From NCBI GenBank assembly GCA_029976025.1, contig JARKNX010000044.1, positions 1 through 52,569 of the forward strand: DNA of 52,569 bases, read 5' to 3'. Below the pieces are notes generated by a model that saw only the letters and a program-made list of their open reading frames with translations, was not told where the DNA came from and made no database searches. Of this stretch, positions 25,689 through 35,179 are shown in pieces (positions within the stretch are counted from its first letter, which is position 1; the number at the start of each line of letters is the position of its first letter). Origin of the DNA: Aggregatilineales bacterium. Lineage in GTDB: Bacteria; Chloroflexota; Anaerolineae; Aggregatilineales; Ch27. Position numbers and translations under genes: made by a program.

Positions 25689-27319
25689 CGGGCCTCCACT
25701 GATCGTCGGGCCTTGCGTTCGGCGATGATCTGCCGGTAGTAGGCCAGCAGATCGCGATCCTGTTCGCGGCCCCAGGGCATGACGGCCCGGCTGGCTTCCA
25801 GCCCGGCGCCGTGCTTGCTGTTCGTCTGGCTCAGCCCGACCTCCGTGCCATAGTAGATCACCGGCGGCCCGGGCAGGCGCATCTGCGCCGTCGCCGCCCG
25901 CCGCAGCGCTTCCCTGTCGTCCCCGGCGATGAAGAGGAAGCGGTCGGTGTCGTGGTTATCCAGGAAGGTCGGCAGGACGAAATCCGGCGGGTAGAACGCG
26001 CTCTGGCGCGCCACGAAGCGGGCGAAATCCGCCTCTGACCAGGTGCGGTAGGCGTAGGTCTTGCGCAGCGCCGCTTCCATCATGAAGTCGAGATTGCCAT
26101 CCAGCCGCCCGATGAAGGGGCGCACCGCCTCCGGCACATCCACAATCTCGCCGAAGATGAAGCTGTCCGGGCGGACCTCCTTGCAGGCTGCCGTGAATTC
26201 CGACCAGAAGTCCGGACCCGGCCCCAGGGCGAAATCCAGCCGGTAGCCGTCCACGTCGAACGTCTCCAGCCAGTAGCGGGCGTGGTCGATCATCCAGGCT
26301 GCCGCCGCCGGATTCTGCATGTTGAGCTGCGGCATCTGCCTGACGCCGAAGAAAGACCGGTAGCCGACCGGCGAGTTGTCGAAGGTGAACCAGGCGCGGT
26401 AGGGGCTGTCCGGCTTATGAAGCGCCTCCTTGAAAAGGGGGTGCTGGTGGGAAATATGGTTGCAGACCAGGTCGAGAATCACGCGGATGCCCCGCCCGTG
26501 CGCCTCCCGCACCAGCAGGCGCAGGTCGTCCGCCGTGCCCAGGCGCGGCTCGATGCTCCGGTAATCGGTGGCGTCGTAGCCGTGATGGGTCGGGCTGGGG
26601 AAGATCGGCGTCATCCAGATGGCTGTCGCGCCCAGCTCGGCCACATAATCCAGTTTGTCCACGATCCCGCGCAGCGTCCCGCCGCACAGGCCGTTGAGGT
26701 CCTCCGTCTGCCGCCAGGACCGGCCGTCACCGGGGTAGAAGCGATCGGGGAAGATCTCGTAGATCACCGCGTCGTAAGCCCAGTCCGGCGGGCGGATACG
26801 ATCCACCACGAAGGTGAAACAGGTGCCCACAGCCGGGTCCTGTGGAGGGAGGTCCGGCAGCGCCTGCTGGCGGTAAAACGCTGTCGCCGCATGCTCGACC
26901 TGACGTCGGGCGTCCGGCCAGTCGGCGAACACCTCGACGGAGCCATCTTCCGCCCAGCCGCCGATGCGGTAGCGCACCATGGTGCCGTCCGGCTGGGCGG
27001 GCAGGACAGCTTCCCACACCTCCAGATAGTCGAAGAGCAGCGAATCCCACTCCACCCCGACCCGCCGGAAGGGGACCGCCGCGCCCCGCCCCGCCGTCCC
27101 TCGGCTGCCGGACGGCAGACTGCCATCAGTTGTATAGTAGACGGCCAGCGCCGAGACGGTCAGGTCCGGCCCGACGCGCACCTTCAGCGCGATCGGCTCG
27201 CCCGGCGCCGGGTTGATCGGCGTCAGATCGTGCCAGTGCTGGAGGCCGCGCCGCATCGCTCGGTGGTGTACCAGCTTGAGCGCGTCGGTGGCGTAGGTGC
27301 CAAATATGTGCTCTTCCAT
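25685..27319 (-). CDS. GH13 alpha-amylase family enzyme (neopullulanase/cyclomaltodextrinase-like)
   Basis: A 544-residue cytoplasmic amylase, with no signal peptide. The first ~130 residues form an N-terminal beta domain (IALKVRVGPDLTVSALAVYYTTDG) as in neopullulanases. All catalytic regions are intact: LVCNHISHQHPLF, GYRLDFALG with nucleophile Asp362, SFIFGEIVDVPE with acid/base Glu391, and FLDNHDTDRF with Asp457. It should hydrolyse maltodextrins delivered by the adjacent importer. A fold-back repeat and a terminator-like hairpin separate it from the permease gene, so its expression may be lower than that of the transporter genes. The C-terminal beta domain appears short or missing. Confidence 0.88.
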   Translation of the reverse strand: MEEHIFGTYATDALKLVHHRAMRRGLQHWHDLTPINPAPGEPIALKVRVGPDLTVSALAVYYTTDGSLPSGSRGTAGRGAAVPFRRVGVEWDSLLFDYLEVWEAVLPAQPDGTMVRYRIGGWAEDGSVEVFADWPDARRQVEHAATAFYRQQALPDLPPQDPAVGTCFTFVVDRIRPPDWAYDAVIYEIFPDRFYPGDGRSWRQTEDLNGLCGGTLRGIVDKLDYVAELGATAIWMTPIFPSPTHHGYDATDYRSIEPRLGTADDLRLLVREAHGRGIRVILDLVCNHISHQHPLFKEALHKPDSPYRAWFTFDNSPVGYRSFFGVRQMPQLNMQNPAAAAWMIDHARYWLETFDVDGYRLDFALGPGPDFWSEFTAACKEVRPDSFIFGEIVDVPEAVRPFIGRLDGNLDFMMEAALRKTYAYRTWSEADFARFVARQSAFYPPDFVLPTFLDNHDTDRFLFIAGDDREALRRAATAQMRLPGPPVIYYGTEVGLSQTNSKHGAGLEASRAVMPWGREQDRDLLAYYRQIIAERKARRSVEAR

Positions 27320-27374
27320 AAGAAAGCGTCCGATCTATTGGTGACACGGCACAGCGAAACATGCGATGATGCCG

Positions 27375-27487
27375 GACCTCCATCCCCGGCCCTTCCTCCG
27401 TTGACGGAGGAAGAGAGCAAGGCGCGCGGGGCGTAGCTTTGCTTCCCTCTTCACGCAGATGGAAAGGGACCGAGGGTGAGGCCCCGG
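27375..27487. repeat. Fold-back repeat, copy A
   Basis: A ~112-bp imperfect inverted repeat. It begins CCTCCATCCCCGGCCCTTCC and ends GGAAAGGGACCGAGGGTGAGG-like, with an internal hairpin around 27396-27411. Its left arm, in reverse complement, is nearly identical to the right arm of copy B at 35180-35286 (about four differences over 45 bases), so both belong to one family. Confidence 0.75.
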
Positions 27488-27495
27488 CGATGCGT

Positions 27496-27543
27496 CGAAA
27501 AAGCCCGCCCATACACCCCCGTTGAGGCGCATGACCGGGCTTT
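27496..27543 (-). terminator. Terminator-like hairpin after the second permease gene
   Basis: Read leftward, AAAGCCC (27543 to 27537) pairs with GGGCTTT (27506 to 27500) across a 30-base loop, and T residues continue the right arm. It lies between the permease gene (stop 27573) and the amylase gene (start 27319). It may thin transcription of the amylase and rluD-like genes. Confidence 0.5.
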
Positions 27544-27572
27544 GCTCTCAGCAATGCGCACGCCGGGCAGCT

Positions 27573-28895
27573 TTACCCCTTCACCGCTCCGGTCGTCAGG
27601 CCGCCCACGATCTGATCCTGCAGGAGCAGGTAGACGATGACGATCGGGGCCGCGCCGATCAGCGCGCCCGCGGCGAACCCGCCCCAGTCCTTGGCGAAGT
27701 TGTCGCTGACGAACAGGTACAGGCCGACCATCAGCGTGTAGTTGTCCTTGCTGCGCAGCAGCACGCGGGCCAGGACGAACTCGTTGAAGGTCCCGACAAA
27801 GGCCAGCACGGCCACCACAGCCAGGATGGGCCGGACCAGCGGGAAGATCAGCAGGCGGAAGGTCTGCCAGTGCGTCGCGCCGTCCACCTGGGCCGACTCG
27901 TCGATCTCGCGCGGGACCGAATCATAGAAGCCCTTCATCAGCCAGGTGTTGATGCCCAGCGCCCCGCCCAGATAGACCAGGATCAGGCCGCCCAGGCTGT
28001 CCAGCCCGAAGGCCCGGAAGAACGACCAGTCGATGCCCGCCAGAGCCGGAATCGCCGCCGGGATGAATTCCGACAGCTTACCGATCTGCTGCAGGATCAG
28101 GAACAGCGCCACCATCGCCAGCATGTTGGGGAATACCTGGATCAGCAGCACCAGCAGCAGCAGATTCTGCCGCCCCTGAAAACGGAAACGGGAGAACGAA
28201 TAAGCCGCCAGGGCGGAGATAGCCACGCTCAGCACAGCCGTGATCGAAGCCACGAAGAGCGAGTTGAACATCCACCGCCAGAACGGATACAGCGTTTGCG
28301 CTTCCGGCGACAGCAGCTTGTTGAAGTTGGCGAACAGATCGCCGATCGACTGCACGTTCTGCGGAATCAGCGTCTGCGTCGCCATGTTGCCGGAAGGATT
28401 GAAGGCGGCGGAGATCACCCACAGCACCGGGAACAGGGCGAATATCAGCGCCATCAGCAGGACGAGGATGGGCCGGTAGGTGCGCATCTGCCAGATCAGG
28501 GCCAGCAGGCCGATCAGGATCACAATCGTCCCGATGCCCACAGTCGCCCGGGCGGGCAGCTCCTGCGTCAGGGTGAAGATGAACAGCACATAGTACAGCA
28601 GGCCGACGACGCAGGCGGCGATGATCAGGCGGTAAGCCTGCGGCTTGCGCTCCGGGCGGAACATCGCCCACAGCAGCAGGACGCCCGCGGCGACCAGCGC
28701 CAGCGGCACCAGCCACAGCACCGGCAGCAGCGGCAGGCTGGCGTTAAGGGGCGTCTCCGTGGTCAGCAGCTTCCAGCCGGAGTAAGTGCCGAACCAGGGC
28801 ATAATCATGAAGCTGCCCAGCAGAATCACGACAAAGGCGACGTTGCCGATGGAGACGACAAAATCGTAACTCGCCTGACGAGGGGTATCAGACAT
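27573..28895 (-). CDS. Maltodextrin-type ABC transporter permease (MalG-like) with N-terminal membrane extension
   Basis: A 440-residue permease. The C-terminal ~290 residues are a standard MalG: the coupling (EAA) loop reads [24 protein letters not shown], and the end [10 protein letters not shown] matches MalG proteins. The N-terminal ~150 residues hold four extra hydrophobic segments not present in E. coli MalG (296 aa). It overlaps the MalF-like gene by 8 bases and forms the membrane channel with it. No ABC ATPase gene is present in the window, so the complex must use one from elsewhere. Confidence 0.9.
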   Translation of the reverse strand: MSDTPRQASYDFVVSIGNVAFVVILLGSFMIMPWFGTYSGWKLLTTETPLNASLPLLPVLWLVPLALVAAGVLLLWAMFRPERKPQAYRLIIAACVVGLLYYVLFIFTLTQELPARATVGIGTIVILIGLLALIWQMRTYRPILVLLMALIFALFPVLWVISAAFNPSGNMATQTLIPQNVQSIGDLFANFNKLLSPEAQTLYPFWRWMFNSLFVASITAVLSVAISALAAYSFSRFRFQGRQNLLLLVLLIQVFPNMLAMVALFLILQQIGKLSEFIPAAIPALAGIDWSFFRAFGLDSLGGLILVYLGGALGINTWLMKGFYDSVPREIDESAQVDGATHWQTFRLLIFPLVRPILAVVAVLAFVGTFNEFVLARVLLRSKDNYTLMVGLYLFVSDNFAKDWGGFAAGALIGAAPIVIVYLLLQDQIVGGLTTGAVKG

Positions 28896-30486
28896 TCTTC
28901 GATACCTCCTCCCACTGGCCGGTGAAACGGAAGTTCAGCAGCGTGATCGTGGCCACGATGAAGAAGATGACAATCGTGATGGCCGAGGCCAGGCCGTAAT
29001 CCGCGCCGCGCCCTGACCCGAACGCCAGCCGGTAGGTGTAGCTGATCAGGATATCGGTGTACCCGGCGGGCGTGAGCGTGCCGGGAATGGGCGGGCCGCC
29101 CTTATTGTAGGCCTCGATGACGACGAAGTTGTTGAAGTTGAAGGTGAAAGACGCAATCAGCAGCGGGCCGACCGCCACCAGCAGCAGCGGCAGGGTGATG
29201 TTCCAGAAGCGCTGGCGGCTGCCCGCGCCGTCCACCTCGGCGGCTTCGTAGATGTCGGTGGGGATGGACTGGAGCGCGCCGCTGGTGATCAGCATCATAT
29301 ACGGGTAGCCCAGCCACAGGTTGATCAGCACGATGCCGATCTTGGCCCACCCGGCGTCGGAGAACCAGGGGACCTCGATGCCGAGCGTCTTGGCGAACAC
29401 CCCGATATTGGGGTTCATCATGCCCTTCCAGGCCAGGATGCTGATCACGGCCGGGATGGCGTAAGGGATGATGAGCAGCGATCGCAGCGCCTTACGGTAG
29501 GGGATGCTCTTTTCGTTCAGGATCAGGGCCATGAACAGCCCGAGCACGAAAGTGGTGAACACGGACAGGAAGGCGAAAGCGACTGTCCAGCCGAAGACGA
29601 TAGCCAGTGGCCCGCGCAGGGCCGGGTCGGAGAAGAACCGGGTGAAGTTCGTGAAGCCGACGAAGACAAAGAAACCCGGCTCGAGCTTGCTCTCTTCGGC
29701 GGTCCCCTTGGCGGCAATCCACGAGCCGATCTCGTTATCGGCGGCGTAGAACGTCTCCGTCACCCTATCGGTGATGCCGTCCAGCTCCTCGTCGTACACG
29801 TAGCGCTGTTCGGCCCGGGCCGCCGTGCGCCGCGAGGCCGACGTCACCGATACCGTGTCCGCCCCCTCGCCGAAGGTGCCGCTCTCCAACTGCCGGATGA
29901 CGCCGAATAGCTCGGAGCGCTCCATAGGCCGGAAGCCTTCAAATTCTTCCGGGGGCGTCGGGTCATCCGTATCGACCGGCTGGAGCGGCTCATCCACCCT
30001 GGCCCACAACACTTCGGTGGTGCCGTCGCCCCGATCATGGGTCAGCCACAGGGCGAGCTGAGAAGGATCATCTTTGGCGACAAACGGCTCGAACTGGTAC
30101 ACCCGGGCATCGGCCGGCGTATAGGTCACCCGCCCGTGCAGCGCGATGGATTCCGACTTGCCGTACAGGTGGCCATCGCTGTAATTGGTGAAAGCGACGG
30201 TGAAGGTGAAGATGATCGGGTAGATCACCATCAGGATCATCATCGCCAGGCCGGGCGAAAGCCAGCGGACAGGGTATAGCCGGGGCACAAAGACAACGAC
30301 GTTGACCAGCAGGGTGATGATAGCGATTGCGGCGGCCAGTCCCCATTGCCCCACATACCAGAAGGTATAAAACAACAGGATGCCGAAGACATCCAGAAAC
30401 GCGAGGCCGAGCAGCTTCAGTATCTGTTGAACAACGGGGGTCAGGAGCCCCGAAGGGCCCCTGACCGCGGTGCTTTGTGCACTCAT
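28888..30486 (-). CDS. Maltodextrin-type ABC transporter permease (MalF-like)
   Basis: A 532-residue permease. About three N-terminal helices are followed by a large extracytoplasmic domain of roughly 190 residues (about 95-285) between helices, as in E. coli MalF, where this P2 loop contacts the binding protein. The EAA loop is [20 protein letters not shown]. The loop sequence is Asp/Glu-rich and unlike a simple copy of MalF P2. Gene order binding protein, MalF, MalG is conserved with other maltose systems. It starts 18 bases after the binding-protein gene stop. Confidence 0.92.
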   Translation of the reverse strand: MSAQSTAVRGPSGLLTPVVQQILKLLGLAFLDVFGILLFYTFWYVGQWGLAAAIAIITLLVNVVVFVPRLYPVRWLSPGLAMMILMVIYPIIFTFTVAFTNYSDGHLYGKSESIALHGRVTYTPADARVYQFEPFVAKDDPSQLALWLTHDRGDGTTEVLWARVDEPLQPVDTDDPTPPEEFEGFRPMERSELFGVIRQLESGTFGEGADTVSVTSASRRTAARAEQRYVYDEELDGITDRVTETFYAADNEIGSWIAAKGTAEESKLEPGFFVFVGFTNFTRFFSDPALRGPLAIVFGWTVAFAFLSVFTTFVLGLFMALILNEKSIPYRKALRSLLIIPYAIPAVISILAWKGMMNPNIGVFAKTLGIEVPWFSDAGWAKIGIVLINLWLGYPYMMLITSGALQSIPTDIYEAAEVDGAGSRQRFWNITLPLLLVAVGPLLIASFTFNFNNFVVIEAYNKGGPPIPGTLTPAGYTDILISYTYRLAFGSGRGADYGLASAITIVIFFIVATITLLNFRFTGQWEEVSKNV

Positions 30487-30504
30487 GATGTTTTAGCGGT
30501 ACGG

Positions 30505-32007
30505 TTACTTGACGGTGGTCGTCAGGACGTTCGTGGCCGAGTCGTAGGTGAAGGTCACCGTGCTGTCGGCGTCGAGCGACAGGGTGTAGTTGCCACCATC
30601 GCGCTCGCCGTCCACACCGTAGTTCACACCCCACGAGCCATCCAGGGCGACCTTGAACTCGTAGTCGCCGGCGGCCAGATCAACGGTCAGCACGTACGTG
30701 CCGTCGCCGTTGTCGGTCATGGCGGTGGCGGCGCAGGCCGGATCCCAGTCAGCAGCGCAGCCCGCCTGGGACTGGTAGCTGCCGGGGACGTTGACCATGC
30801 CGGTCAGGTCGGTCGCCAGCAGGGTGCGGACCTGGGTCGCGGCGTCGGTCAGCGCGGTCTCGGCGTCAACAGTCTGGCGGATGATCAGCTCCTGCGCGCC
30901 GCCCCAGGCTGTCCAGACGGAAGCCATTTCGGGGATGGCGGGCATAGCTGCGCCGTTTTCGCCGGCGGCGATGAAGCCCTGCATGTCCTCGTCTTCAGTC
31001 GCTTCGCGCACGGCCAGGAAGGCGGACGGGCGCGGATCGGCGGCGTAAATCTGCCCCATGACGTCGGCAGTCGCCACATAGTCCAGCAGGAAGGCTTCCG
31101 CCAGGAGCTGATTCTCGCTGAAGTTGCTGATCATGAAGCCCTGCACGCCCAGGAACGGGCTGGCCGCCTGTTCGGCGCCCGGCAGGCCGGTCACCACATA
31201 GGGGACGCCCGATTCCCGGATGCGCGGCAGCGCCCACGGGCCGGTGATGATCATGGCCGCGTGGCCCTGCTCGAACAGGGTGTGCATCACATCATAGTCC
31301 ACGTCGGCGGGGATCAGGCCGTCTTCGACCATGCCCTGCAGGAACTGGCCGGCGGCGAGGGCGCCGGGGCTGTCCAGGCCGATATCAGCCGGGTTGTAAG
31401 CGCCCGTCTCCGGGTCGCGGCCAAAGACGTAGCCGCCGAAGGCGCTGAACATGGGCATCCAGTGGTACGGATCGTTGGTCTGGATGATGTAGCCGTAATC
31501 CGCGGCGCCCTCGTCCTTCAGCGCGGCGGAGATTTCCTTCACCTCAGCCCAGGTAGCGGGCGGGGTTTCGACCAGGTCGGGGTTGTAAACGAAAGCCACG
31601 TTCTCCATGGCGTAGGGCATGCCGTACAGCACGCCGTCATAGGTGAAGCCGTTCACGGCCGGCTCGAAGAAGTCGCCGGCGCGGTCGCCCAGGTCGATCG
31701 GGGCCAGCATGCCGTTGACCACCAGCTCGCCCAGCCAGTCATGAGCGCCGATCAGGATATCGGGGCCTTCGCCCGCCGGACCGGCGATCTTGAGCTGATC
31801 GCGGATGTCGCCGAAGCCCATCTGCTGCACGACGACGGGGATGCCGTATTCTTCGGTGAAGGCTGCGCCGACTTCGACCAGGACCGGGGCACGGGTGTCA
31901 TCGGCCCAGATCACGAGCGCATCACCGCTGCCCTGCGCTGCGATCGCGGGGACCAGGCCGCCCAGGATCAGCACGACCAGGGTTAACAGAACCAGATGCT
32001 TTTTCAT
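30505..32007 (-). CDS. Maltodextrin-binding protein fused to a pullulanase X25-like domain
   Basis: A 500-residue extracytoplasmic binding protein. [20 protein letters not shown] with AIAAQG gives the signal peptide, and the start at 32007 has GGAGG 8 bases upstream. Residues ~28-400 are a family-1 solute-binding protein like MalE. From about residue 405 a second module starts: [20 protein letters not shown], then [16 protein letters not shown], then GGNYTL and VTFTYD. This is the pattern of the X25/BaPul-like domain of pullulanases, a small beta sandwich. In an importer it could hold alpha-glucan chains near the permease. No anchor or lipobox is visible. It is the first gene of the transporter operon. 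Confidence 0.88.
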   Translation of the reverse strand: MKKHLVLLTLVVLILGGLVPAIAAQGSGDALVIWADDTRAPVLVEVGAAFTEEYGIPVVVQQMGFGDIRDQLKIAGPAGEGPDILIGAHDWLGELVVNGMLAPIDLGDRAGDFFEPAVNGFTYDGVLYGMPYAMENVAFVYNPDLVETPPATWAEVKEISAALKDEGAADYGYIIQTNDPYHWMPMFSAFGGYVFGRDPETGAYNPADIGLDSPGALAAGQFLQGMVEDGLIPADVDYDVMHTLFEQGHAAMIITGPWALPRIRESGVPYVVTGLPGAEQAASPFLGVQGFMISNFSENQLLAEAFLLDYVATADVMGQIYAADPRPSAFLAVREATEDEDMQGFIAAGENGAAMPAIPEMASVWTAWGGAQELIIRQTVDAETALTDAATQVRTLLATDLTGMVNVPGSYQSQAGCAADWDPACAATAMTDNGDGTYVLTVDLAAGDYEFKVALDGSWGVNYGVDGERDGGNYTLSLDADSTVTFTYDSATNVLTTTVK

Positions 32008-32133
32008 GCTGCTTTCCTCCATAAAGATGAACCTGTCTTGCGTAAAGGACCTGCTTGAAGGCTTTGCGAACCTGCTTCTGTTTGCCACCTCCTTCCGGGC
32101 GCAAACAAACATCCTCTCTTCTTCTTTTTTCGT

Positions 32134-32164
32134 GTTATAAAGACGGCGCGCCGCGGTCAGACCG
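32134..32164 (-). promoter_or_regulatory. Promoter/operator region of the maltodextrin operon
   Basis: Read leftward, a TATAAC -10 box (32139 to 32134) is preceded by two palindromes: CGGCGCGCCG (32144-32153) and CGGTCaGACCG (32154-32164). Their position between and around the -10 and -35 sites suits repressor binding. No good -35 is seen, which would fit an activator-dependent or weak promoter. The leader to the start codon is about 120 bases. Confidence 0.45.
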
Positions 32165-32178
32165 TGATCGCCCAATCA

Positions 32179-32673
32179 TCATTCCGGGCCGGTGACCGGC
32201 GCCCCCAGCGTGTTGAGGGAGTCGACCAGCGAGTCGTGGAGTCGGGTCAGCAGGGCGATGAAGCGCTCCTGCTCATTTTCCTGCAGGGCCAGGGTGAAGC
32301 GCCGGACGAGCTTTTCTTCATGGACAGCGCGGGCGCGGCGGAGTACATCAGCGCCAGCCGGGGTGAGCACCACGCGCTGGGCGCGGCGATCCTCGGTGTC
32401 AGAGGATCGGGCGACCAGGCCGCCGTGCTCAAGCTGATCGACGATGCGGGTGATCGTGCTCTTGGCGCGCAGCAGTCGCTCGCTGAGCGTGGTCAGGCGC
32501 TGCCCGTGCTCGAGGTCCAGCAGCAGCAGAACCCGGTACTGGGCAAGAGTCAGGCCGAACTGCCGCAGAACGCGCCGGTCGCCATCGTCCAGCAGCACGT
32601 AGATGGCGTGGATCAGGTGATACTGCTGCTGAACCGCCGCGTCGATCTGCGAGGAAAAATCGGCCTGGATCAT
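32179..32673 (-). CDS. MarR-family transcriptional regulator
   Basis: A 164-residue winged-helix regulator. The core is FGLTLAQYRVLLLLDLEHGQRLTTLSERLLRAKSTITRIVDQLEHGGL (split here only by context), followed by the wing TEDRRAQRVVLTPAGADVL, a typical MarR layout with helical dimer ends. MarR proteins usually repress and release DNA on binding a small ligand. The start chosen is ATG at 32673; a TTG at 32700 in the same frame lacks a ribosome binding site. It lies directly upstream of the maltodextrin operon on the same strand and is its natural candidate regulator. A 17-bp palindrome upstream suggests autoregulation. Confidence 0.88.
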   Translation of the reverse strand: MIQADFSSQIDAAVQQQYHLIHAIYVLLDDGDRRVLRQFGLTLAQYRVLLLLDLEHGQRLTTLSERLLRAKSTITRIVDQLEHGGLVARSSDTEDRRAQRVVLTPAGADVLRRARAVHEEKLVRRFTLALQENEQERFIALLTRLHDSLVDSLNTLGAPVTGPE

Positions 32674-32747
32674 CACTCTCTGGCTGTCAATAAAGTCCAA
32701 AAGTTTTTGCCGGAATAGTTAGAGATGCAATCATTTCGTATGAAAAT

Positions 32748-32777
32748 AGTGTATGCTGTTTCCGGGCGGTACGTCAA
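32748..32777 (-). promoter_or_regulatory. Promoter of the MarR-family gene
   Basis: Read leftward: TTGACG (32777 to 32772), an 18-base spacer, TACACT (32753 to 32748). The transcript would start about 70 bases before the ATG at 32673. Confidence 0.6.
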
Positions 32778-32794
32778 GTTTTTCCCGGCTAATC

Positions 32795-32811
32795 TTGTAT
32801 AGATTATACAA
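32795..32811. promoter_or_regulatory. 17-bp palindromic operator upstream of the MarR-family gene
   Basis: TTGTATAgatTATACAA is a perfect 7-3-7 inverted repeat in an AT-rich gap inside GC-rich DNA. Size and symmetry fit a MarR-dimer site. It lies about 18 bases upstream of the -35 box and itself contains a leftward TATAAT, so it could cover a second promoter. Confidence 0.65.
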
Positions 32812-32823
32812 ATGGTATTGGGC

Positions 32824-33489
32824 TTAATTCAGCCGGTAGAGGTCGTCGCTCTTTGATCGTTGCAGCAGCCGCTCCAGCAACGCGGTCTCGCGCCGGTACA
32901 GGCTGCGCAGGCCCCGGGCCAGGTGCAGGGTATCGCTGGCTTCCAGCAGCCGCTGCTTCTGATAGTTGGGGGCCTGCAGCATCGTCGCCGCCAGATGGAG
33001 GAAGAGCAGCGGCTCGTTCGGCAGGTGCTCCAGGTGCGCCGGCAGTTGTCCGGCGCGGTTGAGGGTCCGCAGGTAATAGATGACCTGTTTGCGCAGGGCG
33101 CGCGCCTCTCTCGCCAGGGCGTCCGGGTCGGGGTTAGGCATCGGGAAGAAGGCAGCCTGCCCGATCAGATAGGGTTCCAGATTGCGATCGATGGCGCTGA
33201 GGCGAAAGCGCTCCTCCCCGGTAGCGACCAGATTCAGCCGCCCCTGGCTGAGCCGCTCGGCGTGGACGATCTGGGCCGTACAGCCGACACTGACCGGCTC
33301 GGCGAGCGGGCCGCCCGCCTCAACGCCTGTCTGAATCAGCACAACGCCGAAGGCCAGATCGTGCTCCAGACAGCGCTGCATCATGATCCTGTAGCGCTCC
33401 TCGAAGATGTGCAGCCTGATCGGCATACCGGGGAACAAAACGGTGTCGAGCGGGAACAGGGGCAGATCAAACACGGGCGCTTCCTTCAT
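32824..33489 (-). CDS. Stand-alone Lon N-terminal (substrate-binding) domain protein
   Basis: A 221-residue protein made only of the LON substrate-binding domain and its helical end; no ATPase or protease domain follows. Signature segments are LPLFPLDTVLFPGMPIRLHIFEERYR and GCTAQIVHAERLSQGRLNLVATGEERFRL, given here in part. Such proteins are widespread but their role is not settled; binding of unfolded proteins or regulation is suggested. The ATG at 33489 opens a gene preceding the MarR-family gene on the same strand, and the 17-bp palindrome lies just beyond its stop. Confidence 0.88.
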   Translation of the reverse strand: MKEAPVFDLPLFPLDTVLFPGMPIRLHIFEERYRIMMQRCLEHDLAFGVVLIQTGVEAGGPLAEPVSVGCTAQIVHAERLSQGRLNLVATGEERFRLSAIDRNLEPYLIGQAAFFPMPNPDPDALAREARALRKQVIYYLRTLNRAGQLPAHLEHLPNEPLLFLHLAATMLQAPNYQKQRLLEASDTLHLARGLRSLYRRETALLERLLQRSKSDDLYRLN

Positions 33490-33771
33490 AACCGGATACA
33501 GAGGGTGAGGTTAACCGGTTCTGGCGGGCTGGCAGCCCGGGTGAGGCCGCCGCACCTCTCCGTGCCCACTGTGCTGCCGCCATTATATTTCAGAGCGCCC
33601 CGGTTGCCAAATGAAGCGGGCGCGCCCCTGCCCGCAGCGGCGGATGCTGCGTCCTGCTCCCTTCGCGCTTCTGGCGCTGTCAGGAGGCGAAGGGCGTCCC
33701 CCGCCGGCAACTATTCGCCAACAACCGCCCGCTGTGGTTACACTGGAGCGTACTGCCGCCGGCTGTGCGCA

Positions 33772-35157
33772 ATGGGAGACCTGTCTGTGGGAATTGAGCC
33801 TTCTGTTCCGCTGGCCGACGCCGCCGATGCCGCGGCGCCCGTGGAGAGGGCGTCTCTGCCGCTCCTCTCCGGGGAGGTGGACCTGCTGCCGCGCGTGCAG
33901 CGAGTCAACATGGTGAGCTTCATGTGGGACTCGATCCTGTTCGGCATCGGCTTCTCCATCCTCAACGCCAGTGTGCTGCCGCCGCAGTTCATCTCCCAGT
34001 TGGGCGGCGGTCCGCTGGCGGTCGGCCTGGCCGGGTTGATCTTCCGCGCCGTGTGGCTGACGCCGCAGCTTCTTGTCGCCCCTTATGTGAACCGCGCTCC
34101 GCGCAAGAAGGCGTTTTACGTCATCCCCAGCCTGCCGGGCCGGTCCCTCTTCATCCCGGTGAGCATAACGATGATGCTGCTGGGGCCGGAGCAGCCGGTC
34201 CTGCTGGCGCTGACCATGCTGGGGGGGTATGTCGCCCTGGCCCTCGGGGACGGGCTGGGCGTCGTCGCCTGGATGGACCTGCTCGGCAGCAGCCTGAGCA
34301 GCACCTGGCGCACCCGGATGATGAGCTGGTCACAGGCGACCAACGGCCTCATCGTCGCGCTGGTTGTCTCGCCCCTGGTGCGCTTCCTGCTGGGGCCGGA
34401 GGGGCCGGCTTTCCCCAACAATTACGCCCTGCTGCTGCTCATCGCCGGGGTGCTGCTGACGGTGGCGCTGGGGTCGTACCTGTTCATTCGCGAGGGCAAC
34501 TCGCCGCCGCCGCAGGACTCGCCCGGGCTGCGCCAGTATCGCAGCTTTCTGGGCCGCCTGCTGCGCCGGGACGCCGGCTTCCGCAGTTACATCCTGCTGC
34601 GCATCTGCTATGACTTCAGCCTGCTCGGCCTGCCGTTTTACATCGTCTTCGCCACAACGACCATGGGGCAGCAAAGCGCCGTCGCGCTCAGCGACCAGAT
34701 TCTGCTCGTCACCGTGACCGGGGTGGCGGCGGCTCTGGTGCTGGGCCGGATCAACGAGCGGCGCGGGCCGCACAACGTCCTCGTGATCGCGACCGGGGCG
34801 GCGACGCTCGGCCCGCTGCTGATGCTGAGCACTGCCGCGATCGGGACGCCCGGCCTGCATCTGCTGTGGATCACAGTCGGTGTGCTGAATTCATCTTTCG
34901 TGCCGGGCTTCCTCAACTGGATTGTCGAATACGCGCCGGAAGGCTACCGCCCTATCTACAGCGGGACCGCCAACACCATCGGCGCCATGGCGCTGGTGGC
35001 GCCGATGCTGGGCGGCCTGATCGTCTCGCTGATCTCGTATCAGGCGCTGTTCCTGACCGGGGCGGCGCTGGGGCTGCTGGCGCTGACCCTGGCTATCCGC
35101 CTGCCGGAGCCGCGCCAGGCCCGGGAGGCGCGCGGCGCGGGGCGGCCCGCCGCGTGA
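33772..35157 (+). CDS. MFS transporter
   Basis: A 461-residue inner-membrane transporter. A ~40-residue acidic/Ala-rich cytoplasmic start leads into about 12 helices, with a central loop near REGNSPPPQDSPGLRQYRSFLGRLLRRD. The loop APYVNRAPRKKAFY is a motif A variant of the major facilitator superfamily. The start is uncertain: ATG at 33772 has no ribosome binding site, whereas GTG at 33787 has GGGAG 8 bases upstream and may be the real start. Substrate is unknown. It diverges from the Lon-domain gene and is followed by fold-back repeat copy B. Confidence 0.85.
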   Translation: MGDLSVGIEPSVPLADAADAAAPVERASLPLLSGEVDLLPRVQRVNMVSFMWDSILFGIGFSILNASVLPPQFISQLGGGPLAVGLAGLIFRAVWLTPQLLVAPYVNRAPRKKAFYVIPSLPGRSLFIPVSITMMLLGPEQPVLLALTMLGGYVALALGDGLGVVAWMDLLGSSLSSTWRTRMMSWSQATNGLIVALVVSPLVRFLLGPEGPAFPNNYALLLLIAGVLLTVALGSYLFIREGNSPPPQDSPGLRQYRSFLGRLLRRDAGFRSYILLRICYDFSLLGLPFYIVFATTTMGQQSAVALSDQILLVTVTGVAAALVLGRINERRGPHNVLVIATGAATLGPLLMLSTAAIGTPGLHLLWITVGVLNSSFVPGFLNWIVEYAPEGYRPIYSGTANTIGAMALVAPMLGGLIVSLISYQALFLTGAALGLLALTLAIRLPEPRQAREARGAGRPAA

Positions 35158-35179
35158 TACTGGATCGAAGCCGGGCCGT

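Noticed and set aside
32008..32112. Upstream in-frame ATG at 32112 as start of the binding-protein gene
   Set aside because: It would add 35 basic residues before the signal peptide; the ATG at 32007 has GGAGG at proper spacing and opens a standard signal peptide.
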